Translations under genes and position numbers: made by a program | Part shown: in pieces, positions 1 through 8,445 of the stretch | Numbering within the stretch: position 1 is the stretch's first letter | How the letters are laid out: each line of letters begins with the position of its first letter | The notes under the pieces: model-generated | Databases searched by the model: none | Told to the model about the DNA's origin: nothing | What the model saw: only the letters and a program-made list of their open reading frames with translations | Assembly (NCBI RefSeq): GCF_018122595.1 | Contig: NZ_JAGRQH010000002.1 | Location: 1 to 64,000, forward strand | Direction: 5' to 3' | Origin: Neokomagataea anthophila | Lineage (GTDB): Bacteria > Pseudomonadota > Alphaproteobacteria > Acetobacterales > Acetobacteraceae | DNA: 64,000 nucleotides

Positions 1-62
1 AAAACTTTATCCCCAAAATACATTCGCAAAACGAAACAAAAATAACCAAAAAAAAAATACAA

Positions 63-87
63 AAAAACCGGGCTTTGCCCGGTTTTT
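63..87 (-). terminator. Intrinsic terminator after the YmdB-type gene
   Basis: An 8-bp GC-rich hairpin (AACCGGGC, loop of 3, GCCCGGTT) is extended by flanking A/T pairs. On the minus strand it is followed by a long T-rich run at about 49-67. It lies 10 bases after the stop of the phosphoesterase gene. Nothing recognisable is visible in bases 1-48. Confidence 0.85.
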
Positions 88-96
88 CCAACCCAC

Positions 97-918
97 TCAG
101 AAATCTGGCCAATTTGGCGCTAATCCACCACCAACCCGCAGAGGAGCAACCCGCACGGCCAACCCAGTGGCATCATCGGTTTCAACCATCAAACCACAAA
201 CAGTCGCTTCACCCTCTGCTGGCTGCGGCCGCTCTCCCGGAATTTTCCGCACCAATCTATGAAGCGAAGCCTCCTTCCCCATGCCGATGACACTATTATA
301 ATCACCACACATACCAGCATCCGTCTGTAAAGCCGTGCCGCCCGGCAAAATACGATGGTCTGCCGTTGGAACATGCGTGTGCGTTCCAACCACCACCGAA
401 GCACGCCCATCAAAGTAATGTCCAAAGCCTATTTTTTCACTTGTCGCTTCAGCGTGAATATCAATCACCACCGCGTGAACGGTCACACCCAACTTATGGC
501 GTGACAAAACGTCACTCACCGCACGGAAAGGGTCATCCAACGGGTCCATGAAAATACGCCCCATCGCATTGATCACCAAAGCACGACGCCCCCGACCAAC
601 ATCAACCGTATAATGCCCCTGCCCCGGCGTACCGAGCGGATAATTAACCGGCCGTACAATATTCGGCATCTGGTTAATCTCACGCAACATATCCCGCCGG
701 TCCCATGCATGGTTCCCTAAGGTGATGACATCAACGCCTGATTTAAGAAGTGCGCGTCCTATTTCAGGCGACAAGCCATACCCATGTGAGGCGTTCTCTG
801 CATTTGCAACAACCAAATCGAGCTTCAGCTTTTCCCGCCAGCCGGGCAATTGCCGCATAACTGCTTCACGGCCAGTACGCCCGACAATGTCACCGAGAAA
901 AAGAATCTTCAAAATCAA
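97..918 (-). CDS. YmdB-family metallophosphoesterase
   Basis: A 273-residue protein of the TIGR00282/YmdB group of calcineurin-like phosphoesterases; Bacillus YmdB hydrolyses 2',3'- and 3',5'-cyclic nucleotides. The metal-binding motifs are all visible: GDIVG (Asp10), NAENASHG (39-46), LGNHAWD (67-73), DIHAEATSEK (153-162) and GTHTHVP (178-184). It is full length for the family, with no signal peptide, so it is cytosolic. The start codon overlaps the stop of the upstream 5-formyl-THF cyclo-ligase gene (ATGA), so the two are co-transcribed. The family call is secure; the physiological substrate is not known from sequence. Confidence 0.93.
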   Translation of the reverse strand: MILKILFLGDIVGRTGREAVMRQLPGWREKLKLDLVVANAENASHGYGLSPEIGRALLKSGVDVITLGNHAWDRRDMLREINQMPNIVRPVNYPLGTPGQGHYTVDVGRGRRALVINAMGRIFMDPLDDPFRAVSDVLSRHKLGVTVHAVVIDIHAEATSEKIGFGHYFDGRASVVVGTHTHVPTADHRILPGGTALQTDAGMCGDYNSVIGMGKEASLHRLVRKIPGERPQPAEGEATVCGLMVETDDATGLAVRVAPLRVGGGLAPNWPDF

Positions 919-1496
919 ACCTTCCCACGAAGGCGAGACCTTATAATGTCCCGCTCTGTTATAATGCCCCTCAGCGGACAGTCATAAGGTCCGGTAGGCA
1001 CAACCGGCACTTCTTGCCACGCAGCCCCAAATCCAAACGCTGGCACACATAACCGCGCCAACGTTCTATCATAATAGCCGCCACCATATCCCAGACGATA
1101 TCCCCGCCGGTCAAATGCCAATAACGGAACAAGCAAAAGATCTGGAACCAAGACAGCACTATCCGGATAAAGCGTGCGAAAGCGCCCTTCTTTCATAGCA
1201 ACGTCAGGCAACCATTTCCGGAACAAGAGCGGTTCGCCCTTCGGCGGCGTTTCGGGGAGGGCTACATTATACCCTTTTTCTAACAAAAGGGGGAATATCG
1301 GGCGCAAGTCCACTTCTTGCCCCATAGGCCAAACGGCCCCAATCGTTTGAACATTTAAGCCACCTAAGGCCTGCAATATGCGCCCTCTCAGAGCAGCGCC
1401 CAACGCTTCATCAATCCCCACACGCCGCCGTTGCAACATACGCGCCCGCAGAGTTGCTTTTTGATATTCTAAAGAAAGAGAATGTGGAGCCGCCAT
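915..1496 (-). CDS. fau: 5-formyltetrahydrofolate cyclo-ligase
   Basis: A 193-residue enzyme that converts 5-formyl-THF to 5,10-methenyl-THF using ATP. The diagnostic glycine-rich signature GYGGGYYDR is at residues 136-144, and the N-terminal basic helix (KATLRARMLQRRR) is typical. It lies directly downstream of the 6S RNA gene, the same zapA - 6S - 5-FCL order found across Proteobacteria, and overlaps the next gene by 4 bases. In E. coli the 6S transcript is processed from a message that includes this gene (ygfA), so joint expression is plausible here. Confidence 0.95.
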   Translation of the reverse strand: MAAPHSLSLEYQKATLRARMLQRRRVGIDEALGAALRGRILQALGGLNVQTIGAVWPMGQEVDLRPIFPLLLEKGYNVALPETPPKGEPLLFRKWLPDVAMKEGRFRTLYPDSAVLVPDLLLVPLLAFDRRGYRLGYGGGYYDRTLARLCVPAFGFGAAWQEVPVVPTGPYDCPLRGIITERDIIRSRLRGKV

Positions 1497-1507
1497 AGCC
1501 GTTGGCC

Positions 1508-1642
1508 TTTTTCAGCCCTCCTAGACCTGCAAGTGCAGGTGGGCACCGGGTAACGTGACCAGGGCCACGACAGAGCCAGTTCCCTAAGGAATGCTTATCG
1601 GCCCGGGGGTTGATTCGCCTGACGCACCAGGCAGCTCCGAGG
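1508..1642 (-). ncRNA. ssrS: 6S RNA (boundaries approximate)
   Basis: The 190-base gap between zapA and 5-FCL holds a strongly structured minus-strand sequence. Its two arms contain GGAGCTGCCTGGTGCGTCAG on the 5' side and the conserved-looking CACGTTACCCGGTGCCCACC with AGGAGGGCT near the 3' end, which can form the long, interrupted hairpin of 6S RNA. Position between zapA and the cyclo-ligase is the classical location. A TATAAG -10-like hexamer (1643-1648) sits just upstream of the proposed 5' end. 6S RNA binds the housekeeping RNA polymerase holoenzyme in stationary phase. The exact ends were estimated, not mapped. Confidence 0.85.
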
Positions 1643-1688
1643 CTTATATGAGCCGCCTTCTTCTGAGTTTCAACGCAAAAAACTGAAA

Positions 1689-2030
1689 TTAATCGTTTTC
1701 TGCTTGCGCAATAAAATGTTCGGCCGTTTCCGCCAATGCCAACAAACGCTCTTTCCTTGCCTGAGCGCCCACATCAGCCGGAGGCTTCGCTGCTTTTTCA
1801 GCCTTCTTTTCTGCCGCCTGCAAATCACGCCGCAAATCATGGATTTCGTCGGCCATTAATAGAGCAGCCATCACCAATGTCTTCGCTTCGCTTGGCGCCC
1901 CGCCGAATGAACGCGCACGCTGCACCCAACTTTCCACCTGCTGCGCCATATCATGCAGGTGAGATTCCTCACCGTTCCGACAGCCAACGCCATAGGTGTA
2001 TCCATTCAAACGGATAGAAACTTGCCCCAT
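1689..2030 (-). CDS. zapA: Cell division protein ZapA
   Basis: A 113-residue ZapA-family protein that stabilises FtsZ filaments at the division ring. The N-terminal domain starts MGQVSIRLNGYTYGVGC, as is usual for alphaproteobacterial ZapA. It is followed by a long charged helix (about residues 48-85, containing LLMADEIHDLRRDLQAAEKK) that forms the coiled-coil dimer. The next gene upstream ends one base before this start. The 6S RNA gene follows. Confidence 0.93.
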   Translation of the reverse strand: MGQVSIRLNGYTYGVGCRNGEESHLHDMAQQVESWVQRARSFGGAPSEAKTLVMAALLMADEIHDLRRDLQAAEKKAEKAAKPPADVGAQARKERLLALAETAEHFIAQAEND

Positions 2031-2231
2031 TTACTCACCCCCCGTCTGCGCAAGAACAGTTTCGATCCTAACGCATAAGGCATCAATATTGGCCGCAATC
2101 TCTTGGATGTCTGGCTGGTCATCATGAGAGCGCACCAAAGCATCTCGCTCTTCCGCCTGCTTCTTGACGAGACTGGCCAAACGCTCAAACGCACTTTCGA
2201 TCCGCTCGATTGCACCATTCTCGCTTTGCAT
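2031..2231 (-). CDS. Small coiled-coil protein upstream of ZapA (DUF4164-like)
   Basis: A 66-residue acidic helical protein (start chosen at the internal Met, MQSENGAIERIE; a 14-residue longer form starting at 2273 is possible). It is almost entirely heptad-like and contains ERIESAFERLASLVKKQAEE. Small coiled-coil genes of this type commonly sit just before zapA in Alphaproteobacteria and may have a ZapB-like structural role, but that is inference. Its stop abuts the zapA start. The divergent gene starts at 2321, leaving an 89-base shared promoter region. Confidence 0.7.
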   Translation of the reverse strand: MQSENGAIERIESAFERLASLVKKQAEERDALVRSHDDQPDIQEIAANIDALCVRIETVLAQTGGE

Positions 2232-2320
2232 ATCCGGCTGTTCGCTCAAAACGCTGCGCGCTCCCCACCGCACGGGGCCCGTTCCGATTATGCCGGAACC
2301 CCTTTATAGTCATATCCACT

Positions 2321-2701
2321 ATGCAGAAGAACCCCGAACTCCCCCTGCCGTCAAGCACCACACTGCCATCATCTGTGGCTATTTATACCATTTCGTCACA
2401 ATATGAGCAGAAAGCCTGCGCTGAAAAACACTCTCAACCATGGATTGCCCTTGCACCAGAACATAGCGGCGCGGCTTTGGGTGTTCTGTGGTGGCTGCAG
2501 GTTGTCGGAGATCAAGCCCCTCTTTCAATACTCGATTGCGGAGCCTCTGCTGCACTGGCACAACAAGCACTTAATGCTGGAATCGGGTGGGTAATCTGCC
2601 GTACTACCCCCGCCCAGATAAAAGCCCTTTCTTCTGCCCCCTCGTGGACTGGGCGTATTTTAAACCAGCGCCCCAACAGCCTCCCTTTTTCATTATCATA
2701 A
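2321..2701 (+). CDS. Conserved-looking protein of unknown function
   Basis: A 126-residue protein, start taken at ATG 2321 (MQKNPELPLP) because the longer reading frame runs back through the divergent gene. No known domain was recognised. The middle part (WIALAPEHSGAALGVLWWLQ, then SILDCGASAALAQQALNAG) looks like an alternating strand/helix fold with a Cys in DCGASA. It is followed after 15 bases by the ThiE-like gene and probably shares its message, so the two may act together. Function unknown. Confidence 0.6.
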   Translation: MQKNPELPLPSSTTLPSSVAIYTISSQYEQKACAEKHSQPWIALAPEHSGAALGVLWWLQVVGDQAPLSILDCGASAALAQQALNAGIGWVICRTTPAQIKALSSAPSWTGRILNQRPNSLPFSLS

Positions 2702-2716
2702 CCCCGAGACACAACC

Positions 2717-3295
2717 ATGCCATCTGCCGAACTATATCTGAGCATTGATCCCTCAGCATCAAGCTGCGCTCTCCTCCAGCACCTTCCCGCACTGCTTGCG
2801 CACCCGGAAGTCACCGCCTTACGCCTACCTTCGACCTTTGATTTATCCGCACATAGCCTGCAACGCCTGCTCAAAGAACTGCACCAGCACGATGTTGCGC
2901 TTATGATCGCCACATCAGACAGTAGCTACACAATCCCAAAACATTTTCTAGAGAGCGCAGACGGCATTCATGTCAGCACCTACGAAGCACTGACCTATTG
3001 GCGCAGTCACGCTGCCGATACGCTTCAAATCGGCATGTTCTGCCAAACCCGCGATGACGCTATGCAGGCTGGGGAGAACGGCGCGGATTATATTGCGTTC
3101 CCACACCACGAAACGGCTTTGCTAACATGGTGGTGCAGCGTTGCCGAACTACCGAGCGTTGCAGAAGGCGTAACAACAGCTGAAGCCGCCGTTGCCGCAC
3201 AAAATGCCGGAGCCGATTTTCTCGATATTACTATCGCGCTTAACGGCAGTGATGCAGACACTTTACAGCCCATCATCACTGCCATTTCAGCGTAA
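2717..3295 (+). CDS. Thiamine phosphate synthase-like TIM-barrel protein
   Basis: A 192-residue protein resembling ThiE (thiamine phosphate synthase). The barrel strands are recognisable: VTALRLPS near residue 35, VALMIATS near 60, DGIHVSTYEAL near 85, QIGMFCQTRDDAMQAGENGA and DYIAFP near 100-125, and AAVAAQNAGADFLDI near 160. It is shorter than true ThiE (about 210), and the usual HLGQxD and phosphate-binding motifs are changed (HVS in place of HLG), so activity is doubtful. Related ThiE-like genes lie near efp in other alphaproteobacteria. It converges on the fasciclin gene with only 6 bases between stops. Confidence 0.7.
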   Translation: MPSAELYLSIDPSASSCALLQHLPALLAHPEVTALRLPSTFDLSAHSLQRLLKELHQHDVALMIATSDSSYTIPKHFLESADGIHVSTYEALTYWRSHAADTLQIGMFCQTRDDAMQAGENGADYIAFPHHETALLTWWCSVAELPSVAEGVTTAEAAVAAQNAGADFLDITIALNGSDADTLQPIITAISA

Positions 3296-3301
3296 ATCGC
3301 C

Positions 3302-3997
3302 TTACCGTTGGGCAGGCGCTACAACATCACGTAGGAAGTACAAAACACCGTTCGATTGTGGAAAAGACGTCCCCCACAATCGAGCGGCTGGATCACGCCC
3401 ATTACCAACAGAGAAGCCCCCCTCTGGCGCGGCTTGCACATAAAGCCACTGACCGGACAGGGCTTTCAATGCAATCGTTGTATGCCGTGAGCGCTGCATC
3501 GCTTTACTCAGCGCAGCTTCGTCCCAATGCCCTTTCACCACCGTATAACGTGCAACGCTTGCTAGACGTGCTTGCGTGTATGATGAAGACACACTCCCAC
3601 CCGTCTGCGCGGCAAACCGTTCCAACGCAGCATTAGGCACTGCGAAAACGGTATATGGGCCATTCCCATTCAACCACGGCATCACACCAGCTTGACGCAG
3701 AACCTGCGCATAATCAGCAAGCTCGATCGAGGCTTCCACATTCTCTTGCAAAGGACGGTCCGCGAAAGACGGCATAGCTGGAGCACGATAAGCCGCCGGA
3801 CTATCTGCCCGTCCGTCAATATCGGGCATCCGCGTCAGTGGCAAAGAATCCGGCATGGATTTCGCTACAACGCTACCACGGGTCTGGAAACTATCTTGCG
3901 GGTGCGGTGGCACGATCTTCTGATGCCCCCAACCATGGCACCCAGCCAGCGCAAGACAAGCAAAAACAGGCCAAATAAAACGTGCGTTCTGGGTCAT
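3302..3997 (-). CDS. Fasciclin-domain lipoprotein
   Basis: A 231-residue protein; the start is set at MTQNARFIWP because it begins a lipoprotein signal peptide ending LALAGC (Cys19). The C-terminal two thirds is a FAS1/fasciclin domain: ADYAQVLRQAGVMPWLNGNGPYTVFAVPNAAL resembles the first conserved block, and the YTVVKGHW segment the second. The final block ends SNGVLYFLRDVV. FAS1 domains mediate adhesion or polymer binding; here it would be anchored in the outer membrane. The next gene upstream encodes another lipoprotein. Confidence 0.85.
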   Translation of the reverse strand: MTQNARFIWPVFACLALAGCHGWGHQKIVPPHPQDSFQTRGSVVAKSMPDSLPLTRMPDIDGRADSPAAYRAPAMPSFADRPLQENVEASIELADYAQVLRQAGVMPWLNGNGPYTVFAVPNAALERFAAQTGGSVSSSYTQARLASVARYTVVKGHWDEAALSKAMQRSRHTTIALKALSGQWLYVQAAPEGGFSVGNGRDPAARLWGTSFPQSNGVLYFLRDVVAPAQR

Positions 3998-4041
3998 ATT
4001 CTCTCCACAAACCACCTTTTCGTGGCCCTTTGCTGAGTGGC

Positions 4042-4476
4042 TCAGCAACCGTCACCACGCATTGTCCATCCGACAACACGGCCAGCCACCAACTCAAACG
4101 TCGTTTGGCAGCTTACATTATACGCTGTCCCGGGGAAGCCACCGTACCCCCAGCCCGGCGCGCCCCAGCCACCACCAAAGCCGCCAAAACCACCGCCCCA
4201 GCCGCCGCCCCAACCACCATAACCAAAGCCTGGCGCGCCCCAACCTCCCCAGCCCCAGCCGCCGCCACCGGTATATTCTGTGGCATTCTGGATATAAGCG
4301 AGGAAAGAGTGCCCCTGTGTCTGGAAGCTGCGGCTTGGCACACCGAACTGCCGCACCACATCCACCTCATTTTTACCGACTATAGAATCCAAAACTTTCC
4401 GCTGTTCCAATGTTGGAACTTCACAAGCAGAAAGCCCCAACAATGCGGCAACAGCGATAAATGGTGCGACTTTCAT
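4042..4476 (-). CDS. Lipoprotein with BamE-like domain interrupted by a Gly/Trp-rich tract
   Basis: A 144-residue lipoprotein, start at MKVAPFIAVAAL (lipobox LSAC, Cys18). Residues 20-70 resemble a BamE/SmpA-like fold (VGKNEVDVVRQFGVPSRSF, HSFLAYIQ), and the last 25 residues (CQTTFELVAGRVVGWTMRG) look like the closing strands of the same fold. Between them lies a low-complexity segment of about 45 residues made almost only of Gly and Trp with some Phe, Tyr, Ala and Pro. Full BamE function is not implied; this could be one of the many small periplasmic lipoproteins of the family. Confidence 0.75.
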   Translation of the reverse strand: MKVAPFIAVAALLGLSACEVPTLEQRKVLDSIVGKNEVDVVRQFGVPSRSFQTQGHSFLAYIQNATEYTGGGGWGWGGWGAPGFGYGGWGGGWGGGFGGFGGGWGAPGWGYGGFPGTAYNVSCQTTFELVAGRVVGWTMRGDGC

Positions 4477-4586
4477 AATCCCAAACCCTTCAATGATTAT
4501 AGGCATAGAACTGGATAATACAGGAACTGACACTATAGCGCGAAAGACCGCGCCTGCGGATTAAACTCTAGCAAGCTGCCATTCAG

Positions 4587-5582
4587 TCATACCAACCACA
4601 AAATGTCACGCAGCGCAGGCGCGCCCGTCGCTAACATCACTAAACGGTCAAATCCCAATGCAATGCCCGAACAATCCGGCATCCCGGCCAAAGCCTCCAA
4701 AAAAGCCTCGTCCAAAGGCCAGTCCTGCTCCGGCGTTAACGCAATGCGGCGCTGACGGTCGACCTCAAACCGTGCCCTTTGCTCCACCGGGTCCGTGAGT
4801 TCCTCAAAGGCATTCGCAAGCTCAATGCCACCAATATACAACTCAAAACGCAAAGCCCCCCGCGGGTCTGCCGGGTCTTTGCGCGCCAATGCTGCCTGCT
4901 CTGCTGGCCAATGCGTCAGAAATGTCGGCTGCTCACGCCCAATAACAGGCTCAATTTTATCCAGCAGAAGGCGGAAAAAGAGATCTTCCCACGTCTCTCC
5001 ATTACGCAACACCACCTGAGCTTGCTGCGCTAGAGCCTTAGCATCCCCCGCCGTACCCAGCAGATCCGCACCAACATAACGCGCAAACGCATCCTGCATG
5101 GTTAAACGCTCAAACGGCACATGAATCGGGATATGCCGTTCATCACGCCAAACCGTCTCTGGCAGGAGTGCCTTCACATAAGCTTCCGTCTCATCCATCA
5201 AAGACGAAAGATCTGCACCGGGGCGATACCACTCCAACATCGTAAATTCAGGATGATGCGTATGGCTCGCTTCACCGTTCCGCCACACACGTGCCAACTG
5301 GAAAATGGACTGCCCACTCGCCGCAACAATCCGCTTCATCGCAAATTCTGGACTGGTATGAAGAAAACGCGCCTCTAATGTGCCATCTGGCCGCTCCAAC
5401 ACCGTGCGGAAACAGCGCAAATGCACCTCCTCTCCCGGCACAGGCACCGCATAAGGCGTTTCCACCTCAAGATACGCCCTCTTTTCAAAAAAGCGTCGAG
5501 TCTGCCCCACCATCTCCATCCGGCGCTTTAACAAAGGCAGGCGCTCCGCAAGACGATCTGGGTCTAAGGCCGTCACCGACAT
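4587..5582 (-). CDS. epmA: Elongation factor P (R)-beta-lysine ligase EpmA
   Basis: A 331-residue class II aminoacyl-tRNA-synthetase paralogue (PoxA/GenX/YjeA) that attaches (R)-beta-lysine to EF-P. It lacks the N-terminal anticodon-binding domain of LysRS and begins directly with the catalytic core. Motif 2 is seen as RNGE (101-104) with PEFTMLEWYR (111-120), and motif 3 as GIALGFDRLVML (306-317). It is divergent from epmB and within 1.3 kb of efp, so the complete modification set is local. Confidence 0.95.
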   Translation of the reverse strand: MSVTALDPDRLAERLPLLKRRMEMVGQTRRFFEKRAYLEVETPYAVPVPGEEVHLRCFRTVLERPDGTLEARFLHTSPEFAMKRIVAASGQSIFQLARVWRNGEASHTHHPEFTMLEWYRPGADLSSLMDETEAYVKALLPETVWRDERHIPIHVPFERLTMQDAFARYVGADLLGTAGDAKALAQQAQVVLRNGETWEDLFFRLLLDKIEPVIGREQPTFLTHWPAEQAALARKDPADPRGALRFELYIGGIELANAFEELTDPVEQRARFEVDRQRRIALTPEQDWPLDEAFLEALAGMPDCSGIALGFDRLVMLATGAPALRDILWLV

Positions 5583-5674
5583 GCTTTCATCCTTGATAAT
5601 AAGAGGGACGCAAACAAAACATCCCTCAGCAACACGTGATTGCTTGCAGACCCGCCCCTCAGAAGGCTAGAGCC

Positions 5675-6754
5675 ATGCCCATGCACGATAGGGTTAAACA
5701 CACCACCAACACTACCCCCACCACGCCCAAATCCGCCTCACGCGTTTTGCGCAATACGGATGACTTGGTCGCAGCCGGGCTGGTCCCCCCAGATCAGGCC
5801 ACAGCCTTAGAGGGTGTCAGTGAGCGCTACGCAACCGCCGTACCAAAAGCCTTCCAAGACCTCATAACCCACCCTGATGACCCCATCGGCCGCCAAGTCA
5901 TCCCGACCGCCCATGAAGCCATCACCCTGCCCCATGAGAATATTGATCCAATTGGCGATGATGCCCTCTCCCCTGTCCCCGGAATTGTCCATCGCTATGA
6001 AGACCGAGCACTACTCAAACCTCTCCTGATCTGCCCGCTTTATTGCCGTTTCTGCTTCCGCCGTGAGCATGTCGGCCCCGATGGTGGCCTCCTCAGCGAG
6101 CAAGATCTTGAACGCGCGCTAACGTGGATAGCTGAACATCCAAAGGTAACCGAAATTATCCTTACCGGCGGTGACCCGCTCATGCTCTCTCCGCGCCGTC
6201 TCAAATATATTATCGCGGCCCTCTCCAACATTCCCCATATTGAGACAATCCGCATTCATTCCCGCGTTCCTGTTGCAGACCCCGCACGACTAACACCAGA
6301 ACTCCTAGATGCCCTTGAAACAGACTGCGCCATGTGGCTCGTTGCGCATATTAACCACGCCCGCGAACTCACCGCAGAAGCACGTAACGGCATACGCTCC
6401 ATTCTAGCCCGCGCTATTCCTGTCTTATCGCAATCCGTTCTGCTACGCGGCGTGAACGATACGGAAGAAACACTCGAAGGCTTGCTCCGGGCCCTCGTCA
6501 CTGCGCGTATCAAGCCTTATTATCTCCATCACCTCGACTCCGCCCCCGGAACAGCACATTTCCATGTTCCCATTGAGGAAGGCCAAGCCCTACTCGCACG
6601 CTTGCGCGGCCGTGTAACTGGCCTTGCATGGCCAACCTATGTGCTCGATATTCCGGGTGGAAAAGGGAAAGTGCCCATCGGCCCCAACTATCTTGAACCC
6701 AACACGCCGAACGCCGTTCGTTCTCCTAATGGGGAACTCAACCACTTCACCTAA
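5675..6754 (+). CDS. epmB: EF-P beta-lysylation protein EpmB (lysine 2,3-aminomutase)
   Basis: A radical SAM, PLP-dependent enzyme of 359 residues that makes (R)-beta-lysine for EpmA. The CxxxCxxC cluster motif is CPLYCRFC (Cys120, 124, 127), followed by FRREH. LTGGDPLML and the C-terminal PTYVLDIPGGKGKVP segment are typical of the family. The start at 5675 is preferred over a GTG at 5636 because AGAAGG lies 8 bases upstream. The gene points toward efp, which starts 132 bases downstream. Confidence 0.94.
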   Translation: MPMHDRVKHTTNTTPTTPKSASRVLRNTDDLVAAGLVPPDQATALEGVSERYATAVPKAFQDLITHPDDPIGRQVIPTAHEAITLPHENIDPIGDDALSPVPGIVHRYEDRALLKPLLICPLYCRFCFRREHVGPDGGLLSEQDLERALTWIAEHPKVTEIILTGGDPLMLSPRRLKYIIAALSNIPHIETIRIHSRVPVADPARLTPELLDALETDCAMWLVAHINHARELTAEARNGIRSILARAIPVLSQSVLLRGVNDTEETLEGLLRALVTARIKPYYLHHLDSAPGTAHFHVPIEEGQALLARLRGRVTGLAWPTYVLDIPGGKGKVPIGPNYLEPNTPNAVRSPNGELNHFT

Positions 6755-6886
6755 ACACTGCACGTTTGCGTAACGATACCGGAAAAATAACCTCCCGCCT
6801 TGCCGTTCCCCCCAAAGCGGCGCTAGAAGCGGCTCACAACGTACTTTTTAATAAAGACGCAATTCCTTCGGGATCAGGACAGAGAC

Positions 6887-7453
6887 ATGAAACAACAAGC
6901 CAATCTTATCCGCGCAGGCCAAGTCATCGAGCATGATGGCCGCCGCTGGACCGTTCTAAAGCAGCAGATCATTACCCCGGGTAAAGGCGGCGCTTTCATC
7001 CAAGTAGAAATGCGTGACCTGAAGACCGGCAACAAAACCAATGAACGCTGGCGCACCGCTGATTCCGTTGAACGTCTGATCACGGAAGACAAAGACTACA
7101 ACTATTCCTACATGGATGGCGAAAATCTGGTCCTCATGGATCCGGAAACATTCGACCAAGTCATGCTGCCAAGCGACCTGCTGGGCGACCAACTGCCATT
7201 CCTGCAAGACAACATGCAGCTGGGTGTCAAGCTGGTTGAAGGTGATGCCGTTGGCGTTTCCCTGCCACCACAAGTCACGCTTGAAATCGCAGAAGCGGAC
7301 CCAGTTGTTAAAGGCCAAACAGCGTCTTCATCCTACAAGCCTGCTCTGCTCGCAAACGGCGTGAAAACACTGGTGCCGCCTTTCATCGAAGCTGGTGAAC
7401 GCATCGTAGTCCGCACGGAAGACGCATCATACGTCGAACGCGCTAAAGACTGA
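6887..7453 (+). CDS. efp: Translation elongation factor P
   Basis: 188 residues, full length, with the three beta-barrel domains of EF-P. The modifiable lysine is Lys33 in the loop TPGKGGAF, which fits beta-lysylation by the EpmA and EpmB encoded upstream. EF-P relieves ribosome stalling at polyproline. The Shine-Dalgarno AGGACAGAG sits just before the ATG. The 132-base upstream gap gives it room for its own promoter, but no clear -35/-10 pair was picked out. Confidence 0.97.
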   Translation: MKQQANLIRAGQVIEHDGRRWTVLKQQIITPGKGGAFIQVEMRDLKTGNKTNERWRTADSVERLITEDKDYNYSYMDGENLVLMDPETFDQVMLPSDLLGDQLPFLQDNMQLGVKLVEGDAVGVSLPPQVTLEIAEADPVVKGQTASSSYKPALLANGVKTLVPPFIEAGERIVVRTEDASYVERAKD

Positions 7454-7487
7454 TCACGCCTGACCGAACTTAAGGAGTTCAAAAACC

Positions 7488-8321
7488 ATGCGTTTATCTG
7501 CGCATATGGCCGTGATGCAAAATGCGGCTCACAAGGCGTCCCGTCACCTCCTGCGTGACTTTGCTGAAGTTGAACAACTTCAGGTCAGCATTAAAGGCCC
7601 GGGAGACTTCGTCTCTCAGGCTGACATGCGCGCCGAAAACATCATCCGCGAAGAACTGACCCGCGCTCGTCCGGGTTACGCCTTCCTGATGGAAGAAAGC
7701 GGTGCCTCCGGTGGTGATAACTGGACATGGCGCTGGGTTGTTGACCCACTCGATGGCACATCCAACTTCCTGCACGGCATCCCGCACTGGGCGATTTCTA
7801 TCGGCCTGCAACGCCGCCACCCTGACGGCTCTGTCGAACTCGTAGCAGGCGTGGTGTATAACCCCGTGGCTAACGAAATGTTCTGGGCTGAAAAGGGTAT
7901 CGGCGCGTTCTTGAACGAACGCCGTATCCGCGTATCCGCACGCCGCAACCTGAACGAAGCTCTCTTCGCAACAGGTATCCCATTCGCAAAAGTCAGCGGT
8001 CCAAACCGCTTGGCTTTCGCACGTGTACTGTCTGCATTGATGCCAAAAGTTGCTGGTGTACGTCGCTTCGGTGCCGCAGCACTCGACCTCGCATGGGTCG
8101 CCGCTGGCCGTTACGAAGGGTACTGGGAATTCGGCATCAAGCCTTGGGACTGTGCAGCGGGCCTGCTGATCGTACGTGAAGCCGGTGGCCACGCAACCGG
8201 CCCAGACGGCGTTGACCTGAATGAGCTGCCGGATGACGTCATCGTCGTTGCTGGCAACGCAAACATGCACGCCCCCCTCAAGGAACTGGTGCATGAAGCA
8301 CTGACACGGGACGACGCGTAA
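7488..8321 (+). CDS. suhB: Inositol monophosphatase family protein SuhB
   Basis: A 277-residue lithium-sensitive phosphatase. Metal ligands are visible as MEES (Glu69/Glu70) and DPLDGTSNF (86-94), and the C-terminal motif WDCAAGLLIVREAGG is intact. The family hydrolyses inositol-1-phosphate and related sugar phosphates; E. coli SuhB also helps rRNA transcription antitermination. It follows efp after 34 bases with AAGGAGTT as ribosome binding site, so the two are probably one message. Confidence 0.92.
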   Translation: MRLSAHMAVMQNAAHKASRHLLRDFAEVEQLQVSIKGPGDFVSQADMRAENIIREELTRARPGYAFLMEESGASGGDNWTWRWVVDPLDGTSNFLHGIPHWAISIGLQRRHPDGSVELVAGVVYNPVANEMFWAEKGIGAFLNERRIRVSARRNLNEALFATGIPFAKVSGPNRLAFARVLSALMPKVAGVRRFGAAALDLAWVAAGRYEGYWEFGIKPWDCAAGLLIVREAGGHATGPDGVDLNELPDDVIVVAGNANMHAPLKELVHEALTRDDA

Positions 8322-8445
8322 GCATCTTCCCTAGCGGGTGGCGAGTAACGACGCGGAGATATCAGCACGTCACGCATCAAACGCACGGATCGAGTGCGTT
8401 GTACCATTGCCGCCACCCCATCGGCTCGGTTAGGATTGGCCCCGC

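Noticed and set aside
2210-2320. Longer start for the unknown gene at 2321
   Set aside because: It would overlap the divergent coiled-coil gene; the ATG at 2321 is the first start outside it.
7494-8294. Long open frame opposite suhB (266 codons)
   Set aside because: Shadow of the suhB gene; its translation is low in recognisable domains while the plus-strand frame has all catalytic motifs.
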